The notes: generated by a model from the sequence alone, not told the origin. Shown: positions 23,860 through 32,772, numbered from the stretch's first letter. The stretch is DNA of 37,380 nt from Clostridia bacterium (GCA_017481495.1 JAFUPC010000078.1:1-37380); one strand, 5' to 3'. Made by a program: numbers and translations.

Positions 23860-24663
23860 ATGCTCAACAAAACCATTCAGCTCCGCCCCGATGACCCCGA
23901 AATCACCCTGACCGCTTATGTCACGGACGAACCATGGAAAGCGCGCGATGCGATGCTCGTCATCCCCGGCGGCGGATACGGCTGTATCTGTGACGACCGA
24001 GAGGGCGAACCGATCGCGCTTGCATTCCTTGCCCGCGGGGTCAACGCATTCGTACTCAAATATTCCGTCGGCGCAAAGGCGAAATTCCCGCGCCCGCTCG
24101 TCGATGCTTCCCTTGCAATGGCATACATCAAGGACCATGCCGAGGAATTCCACATCGACCCAGACCGCGTTTTCTGTGTCGGATTTTCCGCGGGCGGACA
24201 CCTGTCCGCATCGCTTGGGACGCTCTGGCATCTGCCGGAGGTCGAAGCGGAGACCGGTCTTCCGCACGGAAAGAACAAGCCTGCCGGCATGGTGCTGTGC
24301 TATGCGGTGCTTTCTGCCGGGAAAATGGCGCACAAGGGGTCGTTTTACAACATTCTCGGTACGCAGACGCCCACCGAGGAAGAACTCGACCGATATTCCA
24401 TTGAAAAGCATATTGATGAAAACACCGTTCCCGCGTTCCTGATGCACACGGCGGAAGACCCGGTCGTTCCCGTGGAAAATGCGTTGTACACAGCGGAAGC
24501 CCTGTCAAAGCAGAAGATTCCGTTTGAACTGCACATCTATCCGCACGGCCCGCACGGGGTCGCGCTCGGCGACTGGCAGACCTCCCGCGGCAACAAAGCG
24601 TGGGAAGACGATGCCGTGGCAAAGTGGGTAGAGGATGCCGTATACTGGATGAAAGGAATCTGA
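23860..24663 (+). CDS. Alpha/beta-hydrolase esterase (acetyl-esterase-like)
   Basis: A 267-residue cytoplasmic serine hydrolase of the esterase/lipase type often found with hemicellulose and pectin genes. The nucleophile is S110 in GFSAGG. PGGGY at 36-40 forms the oxyanion hole. The likely Asp is D200 in HTAEDPVVP, and the His is H232 in PHGPHGVAL. The length and the HGGG-like motif near residue 36 fit the BD-FAE/acetylxylan esterase group, so removal of acetyl groups from imported oligosaccharides is likely but not proven. AAAGGA precedes the ATG. It is the first gene of a tight run: the deacetylase starts 6 nt later and the macro-domain gene 6 nt after that. Confidence 0.85.
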   Translation: MLNKTIQLRPDDPEITLTAYVTDEPWKARDAMLVIPGGGYGCICDDREGEPIALAFLARGVNAFVLKYSVGAKAKFPRPLVDASLAMAYIKDHAEEFHIDPDRVFCVGFSAGGHLSASLGTLWHLPEVEAETGLPHGKNKPAGMVLCYAVLSAGKMAHKGSFYNILGTQTPTEEELDRYSIEKHIDENTVPAFLMHTAEDPVVPVENALYTAEALSKQKIPFELHIYPHGPHGVALGDWQTSRGNKAWEDDAVAKWVEDAVYWMKGI

Positions 24664-24668
24664 ATACC

Positions 24669-25361
24669 ATGTTCAACGGAAAGATGAAAGCGCTGACGTT
24701 CAGTTATGACGACGGTATCACAACGGACGGACGTCTCATTGACATTCTGAACCGGTACGGGATGCGGGGGACGTTCAATCTCAATTCCGCGACCCATGTG
24801 GAACGCGGCAATCCCCGCATGGAGCGCATCGCAAAGGACAGAAAAACGCAGGTGGCGCGGTACTGGCGCGACGAGCTTGCCGATGTGTATAAAGGACACG
24901 AGATCGCCGTTCATGCACTGACCCATCCCGACCTGACAAAGCTGTCGGAAGAAGAATGCTGTCATGAAATTCTGGCGGATGTGGAGAATCTGACCGCGTA
25001 TTTCGGCACGAAGCCCGTTGGCATGGCGTATCCCTACGGTACGCACAACGATGCGGTGGTGAATGTGCTCCGGGACTGCGGCATCCGTTATTCCCGCACA
25101 ACCGTCTCCACGCGCCGCTTTGATATCCCGTGCGACCTTCTGCGCCTGCCCGCGACCTGTCATCACAACGATGCCGCGCTGATGGAGCTGGCGGAGCAGT
25201 TTGTAAACGCGGAACCCGAGACCCCGATGCTCTTCTATGTCTGGGGGCATTCCTACGAGTTTGCCGACCGGGACAACTGGGATGTCATTGAACGGTTCTG
25301 CGACTACATGGCGGGACGGGACGATATTTTCTACGGCACCAACGCCGAAGTGCTTCTGTAA
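24669..25361 (+). CDS. Polysaccharide deacetylase family protein (NodB-like)
   Basis: A 230-residue protein with the NodB/CE4 metal-dependent deacetylase signature: TFSYDDG with the Asp pair D14/D15 and HALTHPDL giving H82 and H86 as metal ligands, followed by MAYPYGTHND and a C-terminal WGHSYEF with the second His. No signal peptide or membrane segment is seen, so it should act in the cytoplasm on a small acetylated sugar rather than on the cell wall. I start at ATG 24669, 5 nt after the esterase stop and downstream of AAAGGA inside the esterase gene; the open frame extends upstream only by overlap with that gene. Joint transcription with an esterase suggests joint removal of acyl groups. 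Confidence 0.85.
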   Translation: MFNGKMKALTFSYDDGITTDGRLIDILNRYGMRGTFNLNSATHVERGNPRMERIAKDRKTQVARYWRDELADVYKGHEIAVHALTHPDLTKLSEEECCHEILADVENLTAYFGTKPVGMAYPYGTHNDAVVNVLRDCGIRYSRTTVSTRRFDIPCDLLRLPATCHHNDAALMELAEQFVNAEPETPMLFYVWGHSYEFADRDNWDVIERFCDYMAGRDDIFYGTNAEVLL

Positions 25362-25367
25362 ACGACC

Positions 25368-26438
25368 ATGCCGCTTTCCATCGTCAGAAATGATATCACA
25401 AAAATGAATGTGGATGCCATCGTCAATGCCGCAAACGAGTCTCTGCTTGGCGGCGGCGGTGTGGACGGCTGTATCCACCGCGCGGCAGGCCCCAAATTGC
25501 TTGCCGAATGCAGAACGCTTGGCGGATGCGAGACCGGGCAGGCAAAGATCACCGGTGCGGGAGATCTCCTATGCAAATACGTCATCCACGCGGTCGGCCC
25601 CGTCTGGTACGGCGGGAATGACGGCGAGCGGGAACTGCTTGTTTCCTGTTATGAAAAATCCCTTCTCCTTGCATGGGAACATCATTGCGAAACGGTTGCG
25701 TTTCCGCTGATCTCCTCCGGCGTTTACGGTTATCCGAAAGACAAGGCACTGCGTGTCGCCGTCGATACCGTTGCCGCATTTCTTTCTGATCATGAGATGA
25801 CCGTGTATCTTGTCATCTTCGACCGCGCATCCTACGACATTGGCGGAAAATTGTTTTCCGATATTGCGGAATACATCGACGACCGGTACGCAGAGGAACA
25901 CGCAGATGCCCGCTCCGTGCGCATGACACGTGCGGAAAATGCACCGGCGAAACATACCGTCCGGGGTCTGTTCTCACCGAAAAAGAATGCGCCGTCCGTG
26001 CGGGAAGACCGGGTCTCGGAGGACACTGCACCCGATTCCTACGCCATGCCGCTGTGCAATGCCCTTCCGCAGTCCCTTGACGAAGCGCTTGCGCAGATCG
26101 ACGAGAGCTTTTCCGAAATGCTTCTGCGGAAGATCGACGAGCGGGGCATGACGGATGCCGCGTGCTACAAAAAGGCGAACATCGACCGCAAGCTGTTCTC
26201 CAAAGTCCGCTGTGACCGGCTGTACCGGCCGAGCAAGCAGACCGCGCTTGCGTTTGCCGTTGCGTTGGAGCTGTCCCTTGACGAAACGCGGGAACTGCTT
26301 TCCAAAGCCGGCTATGCGCTGTCGCATTCCAGCAAATTCGATATCATCATCGAATATTTCATCGCACACGGCAACTACAATGTCTTTGAGATCAACGAAG
26401 CGTTGTTTGCGTTTGACCAGTGCTTGCTGGGGGCATGA
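25368..26438 (+). CDS. Macro domain protein with C-terminal HTH-like domain
   Basis: A 356-residue cytoplasmic protein. Residues 1-170 are a macro domain of the ADP-ribose/O-acetyl-ADP-ribose hydrolase class: VDAIVNAAN, GGGGVDGCIHRAAG and the phosphate-binding loop ISSGVYGYP are all intact. A variable linker (about 175-230) follows. The last 125 residues form a helical domain with KKANIDRKLFSKVR and RPSKQTALAFAVALELSLDET, which resembles an XRE-type helix-turn-helix and recurs, as I recall, after macro domains in Clostridia. It could link ADP-ribose or NAD turnover to DNA or partner binding; this is inference. The gene starts 6 nt after the deacetylase. A VWA-domain gene follows after a terminator and a new promoter. 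Confidence 0.85.
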   Translation: MPLSIVRNDITKMNVDAIVNAANESLLGGGGVDGCIHRAAGPKLLAECRTLGGCETGQAKITGAGDLLCKYVIHAVGPVWYGGNDGERELLVSCYEKSLLLAWEHHCETVAFPLISSGVYGYPKDKALRVAVDTVAAFLSDHEMTVYLVIFDRASYDIGGKLFSDIAEYIDDRYAEEHADARSVRMTRAENAPAKHTVRGLFSPKKNAPSVREDRVSEDTAPDSYAMPLCNALPQSLDEALAQIDESFSEMLLRKIDERGMTDAACYKKANIDRKLFSKVRCDRLYRPSKQTALAFAVALELSLDETRELLSKAGYALSHSSKFDIIIEYFIAHGNYNVFEINEALFAFDQCLLGA

Positions 26439-26452
26439 CACCGATCAATTAA

Positions 26453-26482
26453 AAATGTCGCATTTCATGCGACACATTTTCC
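26453..26482 (+). terminator. Terminator after the macro-domain gene
   Basis: TGTCGCA (26456-26462) and TGCGACA (26468-26474) form a 7-bp stem with a TTTCA loop. AAA flanks on the left and CATTTTCC on the right extend it. It closes the esterase/deacetylase/macro operon. Confidence 0.6.
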
Positions 26483-26491
26483 GTCGGAATA

Positions 26492-26552
26492 TGGTATAAT
26501 AAAACCGTCATCGGGGGAGGAACATATCCCGGGTGACGGTCTTATTTTTTAA
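26492..26552 (+). promoter_or_regulatory. Extended -10 promoter followed at once by a terminator-like hairpin
   Basis: TGGTATAAT (TG 26492-26493, -10 at 26495-26500) has no good -35. ACCGTCA (26504-26510) then pairs with TGACGGT (26534-26540), with GGGA/TCCC pairs inside, and is followed by CTTATTTTTTAATTT. Transcripts started here meet a strong intrinsic terminator within about 45 nt, ahead of the VWA gene. That suggests attenuation or a very short RNA. The loop carries GGGGGAGGA, a Shine-Dalgarno-like sequence. Confidence 0.55.
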
Positions 26553-26570
26553 TTTCCGGAGGAATCACAA

Positions 26571-27239
26571 ATGAAAAAGAACCTGACAGAACTCGTATTT
26601 ATCCTTGACAGAAGCGGCTCCATGCAGGGGCTGGAAGCGGACACTGTCGGCGGCTTCAATGCGATGCTTGCAAAGCAGAGGCGGGGCGAGGGGGAAGCGT
26701 ATGTGTCCTGTGTGCTGTTTGACAACCAAAGTGAGGTGCTGTATGACCGCCGGGACATCCGGGACGTTCCCGACATGACGGCGGAAGACTACACCGTGCG
26801 CGGATGCACGGCGCTTCTGGATGCCGTCGGCGGTGCCATCCATCACATCGGCAATATCCACAAATACGCGCGGGCGGAGGATGTGCCGGAGCATACGCTG
26901 TTTGTCATCACAACGGACGGCATGGAAAACGCAAGCACCCGGTATTCCGCCGAAGACATCCGCCGGATGATTGCGCGGCAGAAAGAAAGATACGGCTGGG
27001 AATTTCTGTTCCTCGGTGCGAATATTGATGCGGTCGGAACGGCGGCGAAATACGGCATTGCCCCCGACCGCGCGGTGAATTACCACGCAGACAGCGCGGG
27101 AACGCGTCTCAACTACGAAGCGCTGAACGATGCCGTGACCGCAGTCCGTGAAAATGCGCCGCTCGGAAGTGCATGGAAACAGCGGATCGAAGCGGATTTC
27201 CGCACGCGGCGGGGAAAGGCAGACCCCGACCGGCGGTAA
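26571..27239 (+). CDS. VWA-domain protein
   Basis: A 222-residue soluble protein that is essentially one von Willebrand factor A domain. The metal-ion-dependent adhesion site is complete: DRSGSM (D13, S15, S17), a Thr in RGCTALLDAV, and an Asp in VITTDGMEN. There is no signal peptide or membrane segment, so it acts in the cytoplasm, where such domains usually scaffold partner proteins (as in TerY-like or MoxR-associated proteins). No MoxR ATPase is nearby. CCGGAGGAA precedes the ATG. It lies 3' of the macro-domain gene but in a separate transcript with a terminator-like leader. It converges on the next gene with only 7 nt between stop codons. Confidence 0.88.
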   Translation: MKKNLTELVFILDRSGSMQGLEADTVGGFNAMLAKQRRGEGEAYVSCVLFDNQSEVLYDRRDIRDVPDMTAEDYTVRGCTALLDAVGGAIHHIGNIHKYARAEDVPEHTLFVITTDGMENASTRYSAEDIRRMIARQKERYGWEFLFLGANIDAVGTAAKYGIAPDRAVNYHADSAGTRLNYEALNDAVTAVRENAPLGSAWKQRIEADFRTRRGKADPDRR

Positions 27240-27246
27240 TTTTCAC

Positions 27247-28620
27247 TTACAGCGTAAGAAGAACTGCTTCTCCCGCTTCCAGATACAGCGTGACGGCACC
27301 GTACCGGATTTCCGCATCGTCTTTTGGCTCATTGCCGTGCGGCGTGATGCGGAAAACGTGCGCGGAAACGGGGTTCTCATCTGTAATGCTTTCCGTGCCG
27401 GGAACGGTGAATGCAAATTCCCCCGCATCGTCGGAGTAGGCGATGAATGTGCTTTGCGTCCGGGACATTGTCCCGTGGGGGAGCGGCAGGAGCATCCGGC
27501 GGTCGGTTTTGAGCGTCATGCCGTTCTGTGTGATGCTTTGGTCAATCCCCCGGCAGACAATGCCGCTCTCATGCGTGACGGTTTTGCTTCCGTCCGGCGC
27601 GGTCACAACGGACAGACGCTTGTGTTCGCATAACCAGAAATACGGTACCTGTACCATGCAGAACTGCCGCAGAAACGGCGCACACCACTTGTCATCCGTG
27701 AGATTATCACCAACCCAGATGTCCTCTCCGTGCATATTGCCGTAAAGAACCGAAGCGAACGCCGGGTCGTGGCAGAGTCCGCCGCCGAAATACGCGGGCG
27801 GGAGCGCACACACTTCCTCGTCCGTCAGGTTGTCAAACCACCAGAACGCCGGAATGCGGCCGAGCGTGGAAATGGGATACATCGTCGTTCCCATGCAGAA
27901 ATGACTGTAAGTCTCGCGCCCGGCAGGCCCCTCGCGGTAGGGAAATTCCGATGTGACATCAATGCCGCAGAGACGGATGTAGTCGAGAATTTTATCCCGG
28001 TAGGACTGCATCTCGGCAATGTCTACCTCCGGGCAGTTGTTGTAACAGCAGAGGAAGTTGTCAACGTGCATCGTGCCGAGCTTTTGGATCGGAAGAAGGT
28101 CAAGAAGCCTGTGAAACCGCTCGACAAACAGTCCCGACTCCCATTCCTCTTTGAAGGAGACCTTGTAGCAGGGTTTTCCGTTGTAGTTTTCGATGGGGTC
28201 GGGCGCACCGTTTCTGTCGCGGATGACGGCGTTTGCCGCAACGTAGGTGTTCCAGAGCGGCGAATCCTCGTAGACATCGCAGAAATTGACATGGACACTG
28301 ACGATGGTGTTGTACTGTTTTGCTTCTTTGATCAGCCAGAGCATACTGTCAAGCGCGGTCTCGTCCTCCGGGCGTTTCAGGGCTTCGTTGACCTTGAAAA
28401 ATGCCGGGTATCGATCGTCGTGACCGTCATACTGCCAGCCGACAAGATAAATGATCTTCTGAACACCCTGTGTCAGTGCATCGGTCTTCCGGATGACATC
28501 AAGCGCTTCTGCAAAGGTGCAGTTGACGTGACTGCCACCGTCTCTTGTGTTCGGCGAAGCGAGAAATAGCTTCATGAACATCGTTTTCGTGTAATCGTAG
28601 GTATAACCGTATCCGGTCAT
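27247..28620 (-). CDS. Putative TIM-barrel glycoside hydrolase, family not recognised
   Basis: A 457-residue protein without signal peptide. The pattern of beta strand/acid motifs (KIIYLVGWQYDGHDDRYP, IVSVHVNFCDVY, GTMHVDNFLCCY, GIDVTSEFPYREG) fits a (beta/alpha)8 glycosidase, with candidate catalytic acids in HVDNF and SEFPYRE. There is also a C-terminal beta domain ending in a strand-rich region. It recalls GH101/GH36-like barrels, but I cannot assign a family. I start at ATG 28620, which has AGGGAGG 8 nt upstream; the longer frame to 28716 overlaps the upstream gene and lacks a ribosome site. It lies 25 nt after a GH78 gene and is surely co-transcribed, so it probably acts on the same rhamnose-containing substrate. 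Confidence 0.65.
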   Translation of the reverse strand: MTGYGYTYDYTKTMFMKLFLASPNTRDGGSHVNCTFAEALDVIRKTDALTQGVQKIIYLVGWQYDGHDDRYPAFFKVNEALKRPEDETALDSMLWLIKEAKQYNTIVSVHVNFCDVYEDSPLWNTYVAANAVIRDRNGAPDPIENYNGKPCYKVSFKEEWESGLFVERFHRLLDLLPIQKLGTMHVDNFLCCYNNCPEVDIAEMQSYRDKILDYIRLCGIDVTSEFPYREGPAGRETYSHFCMGTTMYPISTLGRIPAFWWFDNLTDEEVCALPPAYFGGGLCHDPAFASVLYGNMHGEDIWVGDNLTDDKWCAPFLRQFCMVQVPYFWLCEHKRLSVVTAPDGSKTVTHESGIVCRGIDQSITQNGMTLKTDRRMLLPLPHGTMSRTQSTFIAYSDDAGEFAFTVPGTESITDENPVSAHVFRITPHGNEPKDDAEIRYGAVTLYLEAGEAVLLTL

Positions 28621-28645
28621 GGAACATACCTCCCTTATGTGTGAT

Positions 28646-30763
28646 TTATAATTTTCCGCATCCGCGCAGTGCTTCGACAATGGCAGGTGCGGCAAAGGAT
28701 GCAAAGCCGTGGTCATAACTGCCGGTCATCTGCCGGTATTCCCAGAGCGTTCCGGTCTTGCCGACCATGCCGCCGAAAAATCCGTCCAGCTCACCGAGCA
28801 GAATGTCGTACAGTCCGAGCTTCAATAATACCTTGATGCGCAGATACAGCCCGATGAACGCATTGACAGGAACGTATTTGCGCTCTGTTGTTCCTGTCAT
28901 ATCCGCAAATCCGGTCAGAATGTGATGTTTCAGTGCCGCATATTCCGGCGCATCCACATCGACACCGCCGAACAGAACGGCGTAATACTGTCCCGCCTCC
29001 GATGCGTTTCCGGTCGGAATCAGACGACCGTTCTCATCGCGCACCGCATTGTCCGAAAACAGAACACCGTCAAAAGACTGACAAATGGCGGTTTGGCAGA
29101 TGCGTTCCGCTTTTTCGGAAAGGGCGGTGTCCCCGTACAGCGCGGCGGTACAGCGCAGGACTTCCGCGTAAAGGAAATTGGTCGGATAATTAACGTTTCT
29201 GACCCACTTGTTGGCGTCCGACCACTCGACAAAGTTCCAACCGGGCAAGTCTTCCAGCAAACCGTCCTCATTTTCGTATCCGGCAAGGAAATTCACCACG
29301 CCCATCACGCTGTCGCGGAACAGCGCGGGATCTTTGTCCGGGTTCCGTTCGGTCAGATAGTCTCTGACTTCCAATACATACCACATACACCACTGCGGAA
29401 TGTACGGCTGACTTTCCACATGACCCGAATCGGCAGGATAGCACATCGGAAGCATTCCCTGCGGAATGAACGGATTTTCCCTATATAGTCGGTAATTTTC
29501 AAGGAACGCATCCTCGACCGGCGTTTTCCCGAACAGAAAATGCTCCACCGCGCCTGTAAAGTACGAGTCGCACAGCCATCCGGCGCGTTCTCTTGACGGG
29601 CAGTCGGAAAACAGATCGACCGCGTTGTGCGCAAAGGTGCGCAGTGCCGCATCGTAAATGCGCGCAAGAGAGGGGTCGCCGATTGCGGGACGGCGTGCGC
29701 CCTGCATGGTGTGCTCGTAGGTCTTCACACCGAACGACGAAAGGATAAGCGCACCGGACTTCACCAATATGACCGCATTGCGCACGGTGTACGGCTCAAA
29801 GGATTGGAACGCAACGTCCGCACCTGCGGGAAAACGGCAGGAGATGACGTTCTGCATATTGATGTTGGTAAAGGCAAACATTCCAGCTTCACAGTATTCC
29901 GAGTATCCGATGACGATCTCACACGCGGACAGGGCTTTTCCGGTCATGGTGAGGAATCCGCTGTGGAGAATGCCGAAATCAAAGAGCGCGTATTCTCCCG
30001 CAGAAAGCATCACGGGCAGCGCGTCACCGGGGGATGCTTTTGACAGCGCCTGTCTCTGGATCCAGCGATAAGGACGGTCGGCAATTTCTTCTTTTTTGAA
30101 CGTGCCCCAGTAATCGGAGCAGGCAAACGAATAGCGGTTCTCGCGGAACGGAAGCGTTTCGTCCTCATGATAATCCCCGCATCCGCTGTGGCGCGTGAGC
30201 AGAATATCCCGGTAAGCGGGATACGGTGCGGTACGGGGAAGCCATATGGGGCAAGGGGCATCGGTCAGCGGCAGAATATGTTCTGCACCCACGGAAAGGT
30301 TTTGGGCAGAAAAATCCCACAGCTCCCCGAACTGCCGCTGTCCGGAATAGCGTTCCGCGTGCCGCAGCTTTTCCGTCATGCGGCGGCAGACAAAGTCTCC
30401 TTCTGTGCCCGATGCGCACACGGGAGAACCGTCTTTTTCCAGTATCTCCGCACAGAAAAACGACGGGCCGAATGCCGTTGTGAGGGAACGGCAGTAATAA
30501 CCGACGACCTCGACACGGATGCGGTTTCCCGCACCGCGATGGTAGGGGTTGAGGTCGAGCACATCCACACGCGCATATCCCTCCGCCGCCCGCGCCGGGC
30601 CGAACGCGACGAATTCGCCGTTTGCGTACAGCCGGTAAAAGGTATAGGCGGAAATGCGCATCGTACAGCCGTCAAGCGACGGGATGTCCGCTTCAAAAAC
30701 CAGCGCACAGTTCATTTCCTTCGCACAGCCGGATGCCCATACGGGAATTGCTTTCCGAAACAT
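28646..30763 (-). CDS. Alpha-L-rhamnosidase-like, GH78 (copy 2, divergent)
   Basis: A 705-residue GH78-type protein. N-terminal beta domains (about 10-340), including YRLYANGEFVAFGPAR, bind carbohydrate or brace the barrel. The (alpha/alpha)6 barrel has D387, E392 and D399 in DCPSRERAGWLCD, the GH78 spacing, and E675 in GTLWEYR, the likely catalytic base. It is divergent from the copies at 4851 and 33009 and lacks their typical N-terminal lectin fold, so the specificity may differ. No signal peptide. The start is ATG 30763, with AAAGGAG upstream; the longer frame to 30883 runs through the promoter. It has its own sigma-70 promoter and is followed by the glycosidase-like gene at 27247 in one operon. 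Confidence 0.85.
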   Translation of the reverse strand: MFRKAIPVWASGCAKEMNCALVFEADIPSLDGCTMRISAYTFYRLYANGEFVAFGPARAAEGYARVDVLDLNPYHRGAGNRIRVEVVGYYCRSLTTAFGPSFFCAEILEKDGSPVCASGTEGDFVCRRMTEKLRHAERYSGQRQFGELWDFSAQNLSVGAEHILPLTDAPCPIWLPRTAPYPAYRDILLTRHSGCGDYHEDETLPFRENRYSFACSDYWGTFKKEEIADRPYRWIQRQALSKASPGDALPVMLSAGEYALFDFGILHSGFLTMTGKALSACEIVIGYSEYCEAGMFAFTNINMQNVISCRFPAGADVAFQSFEPYTVRNAVILVKSGALILSSFGVKTYEHTMQGARRPAIGDPSLARIYDAALRTFAHNAVDLFSDCPSRERAGWLCDSYFTGAVEHFLFGKTPVEDAFLENYRLYRENPFIPQGMLPMCYPADSGHVESQPYIPQWCMWYVLEVRDYLTERNPDKDPALFRDSVMGVVNFLAGYENEDGLLEDLPGWNFVEWSDANKWVRNVNYPTNFLYAEVLRCTAALYGDTALSEKAERICQTAICQSFDGVLFSDNAVRDENGRLIPTGNASEAGQYYAVLFGGVDVDAPEYAALKHHILTGFADMTGTTERKYVPVNAFIGLYLRIKVLLKLGLYDILLGELDGFFGGMVGKTGTLWEYRQMTGSYDHGFASFAAPAIVEALRGCGKL

Positions 30764-30801
30764 GATAAAATCTCCTTTGCACAAAAAATGCTTTCCTGTT
30801 A

Positions 30802-30830
30802 ATTGTAACACAATTTCTGCGGTTTGGCAA
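30802..30830 (-). promoter_or_regulatory. Sigma-70 promoter of the second GH78 operon
   Basis: On the minus strand TTGCCA (30830-30825), 17 nt, TACAAT (30807-30802), 38 nt before the start codon. Confidence 0.7.
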
Positions 30831-30856
30831 TAGATTCGTATAAAATAAATAAAAAA

Positions 30857-30881
30857 GGACGGCAGATTTTTCTGCCGTTCC
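30857..30881 (-). terminator. Terminator of the HtrA gene
   Basis: ACGGCAGA (30859-30866) and TCTGCCGT (30871-30878) form an 8-bp stem with a 4-nt loop. Reading the minus strand, CCTTTTTTATTTATTTTA follows, a strong T tract. Confidence 0.85.
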
Positions 30882-30910
30882 ATAAATTTAAGATTCTGTT
30901 ATGGGAGGGA

Positions 30911-32659
30911 TTATCTGCCGGAGCCGAAATAATCCTTCCAGCTGGGAGCTGTGTCTTCATCCTCCTGTCCGGAGGTATCTGCATCGCCGCTTGCCGCGGT
31001 ATCGGCGGGTCTGACATCCAGCGTGACGGTCAGCGTGGTTTCGTTGTACTGACCGCGCTCGTAACGCTGAACGACGACTTCGACGGTCTCGCCTGCTTCA
31101 TAATAGGAGAGGATTTTCTGCAAGTCGGAGGAAGAAGTGACGGTCTCGTGGTCGAATTTGGTGATGATGTCACCGGAGAGCATACCGGCATTTGCGGCGG
31201 CAGAACCCTCTGCGACATCGCTGACAAACACGCCGATCGGCATATTGTATGCCGCCATGGAAGAGCTGACATCTCTGGGCGTGATGCCGAGGTATGCGGC
31301 CTTGTCGGGATCATCGACGGCGACACGGGTGGTGCGGGTCATCAGTTCTTCGAGAATGGGAAGCGCGGTGTTGACGGGAATTGCAAAGCACATACCCTCA
31401 ACGGATTCGTCGGAATACTTCGCGGAGTTGATGCCGATGACCTGACCCTTCATGTTGACGAGCGCACCGCCGGAGTTGCCGGGGTTGACAGCCGCATCGG
31501 TCTGGATGAGGTAGGTGGTGTTGCCGTTGGAATCGGTGACGGCACGGTTGAGCGCGGAGACGATACCGGCGGTGACGGACTGACCGTAGCCGAGTGCGTT
31601 GCCGATTGCCACGACACCCTCACCGACGACCAGCGCATCGGAGTCGCCGAGCTCTGCATAAGCGATGGCACTCATGGTTTCGTTTGTGACATCTTCCAGC
31701 TTGACGACGATGATGGCAAGGTCGTTTGTGGAGTCGGTGCCCTTGATATAGGCGGTGTATTCGGATTCATCCGTGAAAACAACCGTGATCTCGTCCGCAC
31801 CGTCAACGACATGGTTGTTGGTGACGATCAGAAGCTCGGTCTCATTTTCACCGACGATGATGCCCGAACCGGCAGAGGAGGTCGGGTAGACCTGTGTGCC
31901 GTACCAGGTATTATAGGTCGTTTCCGCATAACAGTTGATGGAGACCATTGCCGGTTCCATGATGATGTTGATCTGCGGAATGGTCAGCGTATCGCCTGCG
32001 GAAATTTCCGCCGCTTTCAGGGCTTCCTCCATGATGGCGGAAGCGGAACGCAGTTCTCCCGTTGCGGAGCCGCCCAGCACGGAATCGCCTCCGACGGTAC
32101 CGGAAACGATGCCGGAATCATTGCCGCCGTTGCCGCCCTTGGACGTTCTGCCGCCCGTCATGCCGAGGATCACGGCACCGGAGACCACGCCGAAGACCAG
32201 CGCGAGTGCGACCGTTGCGGCAAGCTTTTTGATAATGCCGGAAACCGGTTTCTTTGCTTTCTTCTTTGCTTTATCCTTTTCCGGCTCCGCCGTGTTCATC
32301 TGGCCGTAAGGCTGACCGGTGTAGGGATTGAAGCCGGCGTGTGCCTGCTGCTGATTCTGCGCGTTCTGGGGGTTCTGCGTGCCGGTGTAGGCATTCTGCT
32401 GTGCGGTGTAGGGATTCTGCTGTGTATTCTGCATCGATCCATACGGCGTTTCACGGTGGAATTCTGCTGACTGCGCGAATGCGGCGTTCTGGTTTGCGTT
32501 TTCACGGGCGTAAATGTTGTCTGCGGGTGCAGTGTTCTGCGCCTGAGATTGTGTATTCTGTGTAGTCGCACACTGTACCTGCGCAGTCGGGGACTGTGTG
32601 TTGGTTTCGGCGGCTTCGTTCTGCCCTTGGTTTACGTTCTGATTGTTGAATTCATTCAT
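30911..32659 (-). CDS. htrA: HtrA/DegP-like membrane serine protease
   Basis: A 582-residue envelope quality-control protease. Residues 1-120 are a low-complexity, Gln/Asn-rich cytoplasmic stretch with NPYTxQ-type repeats. A lysine patch (128-137) and one membrane segment (about 140-167) follow. The trypsin-like domain has the full triad: H283 in TNNHVVDGADE, D313 in STNDLAII and S396 in PGNSGGAL. One PDZ domain covers about 455-548. The protease therefore faces outward. AGGAGG precedes the ATG. The promoter at 32773 has 11-bp-spaced ACA-type hexamers resembling the Pho-like promoters elsewhere in this window, so stress or phosphate control is possible. The long Gln/Asn head is unusual for HtrA, though similar heads occur in Clostridia. 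Confidence 0.95.
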   Translation of the reverse strand: MNEFNNQNVNQGQNEAAETNTQSPTAQVQCATTQNTQSQAQNTAPADNIYARENANQNAAFAQSAEFHRETPYGSMQNTQQNPYTAQQNAYTGTQNPQNAQNQQQAHAGFNPYTGQPYGQMNTAEPEKDKAKKKAKKPVSGIIKKLAATVALALVFGVVSGAVILGMTGGRTSKGGNGGNDSGIVSGTVGGDSVLGGSATGELRSASAIMEEALKAAEISAGDTLTIPQINIIMEPAMVSINCYAETTYNTWYGTQVYPTSSAGSGIIVGENETELLIVTNNHVVDGADEITVVFTDESEYTAYIKGTDSTNDLAIIVVKLEDVTNETMSAIAYAELGDSDALVVGEGVVAIGNALGYGQSVTAGIVSALNRAVTDSNGNTTYLIQTDAAVNPGNSGGALVNMKGQVIGINSAKYSDESVEGMCFAIPVNTALPILEELMTRTTRVAVDDPDKAAYLGITPRDVSSSMAAYNMPIGVFVSDVAEGSAAANAGMLSGDIITKFDHETVTSSSDLQKILSYYEAGETVEVVVQRYERGQYNETTLTVTLDVRPADTAASGDADTSGQEDEDTAPSWKDYFGSGR

Positions 32660-32772
32660 GATGTTTTCCTCCTGTCAGACTGATGTATCGGGAGTTTCCG
32701 GCTATATCCGGAAAACCTGTTGGCATTCTTATCACCGGAAAAGGATTTTTCCTCTCCCCTGATGACGATAAT

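Noticed and set aside
22837..24447. Long minus-strand open frame (536 aa) opposite GH4 and the esterase
   Set aside because: It spans two well-supported genes and the terminator between them and has no recognisable domain.
30824..32470. Long plus-strand open frame (548 aa) opposite htrA
   Set aside because: It is antisense to a gene with full catalytic motifs, has no ribosome site and reads as low-complexity mirror sequence. GC-rich third positions leave few stops on the opposite strand.
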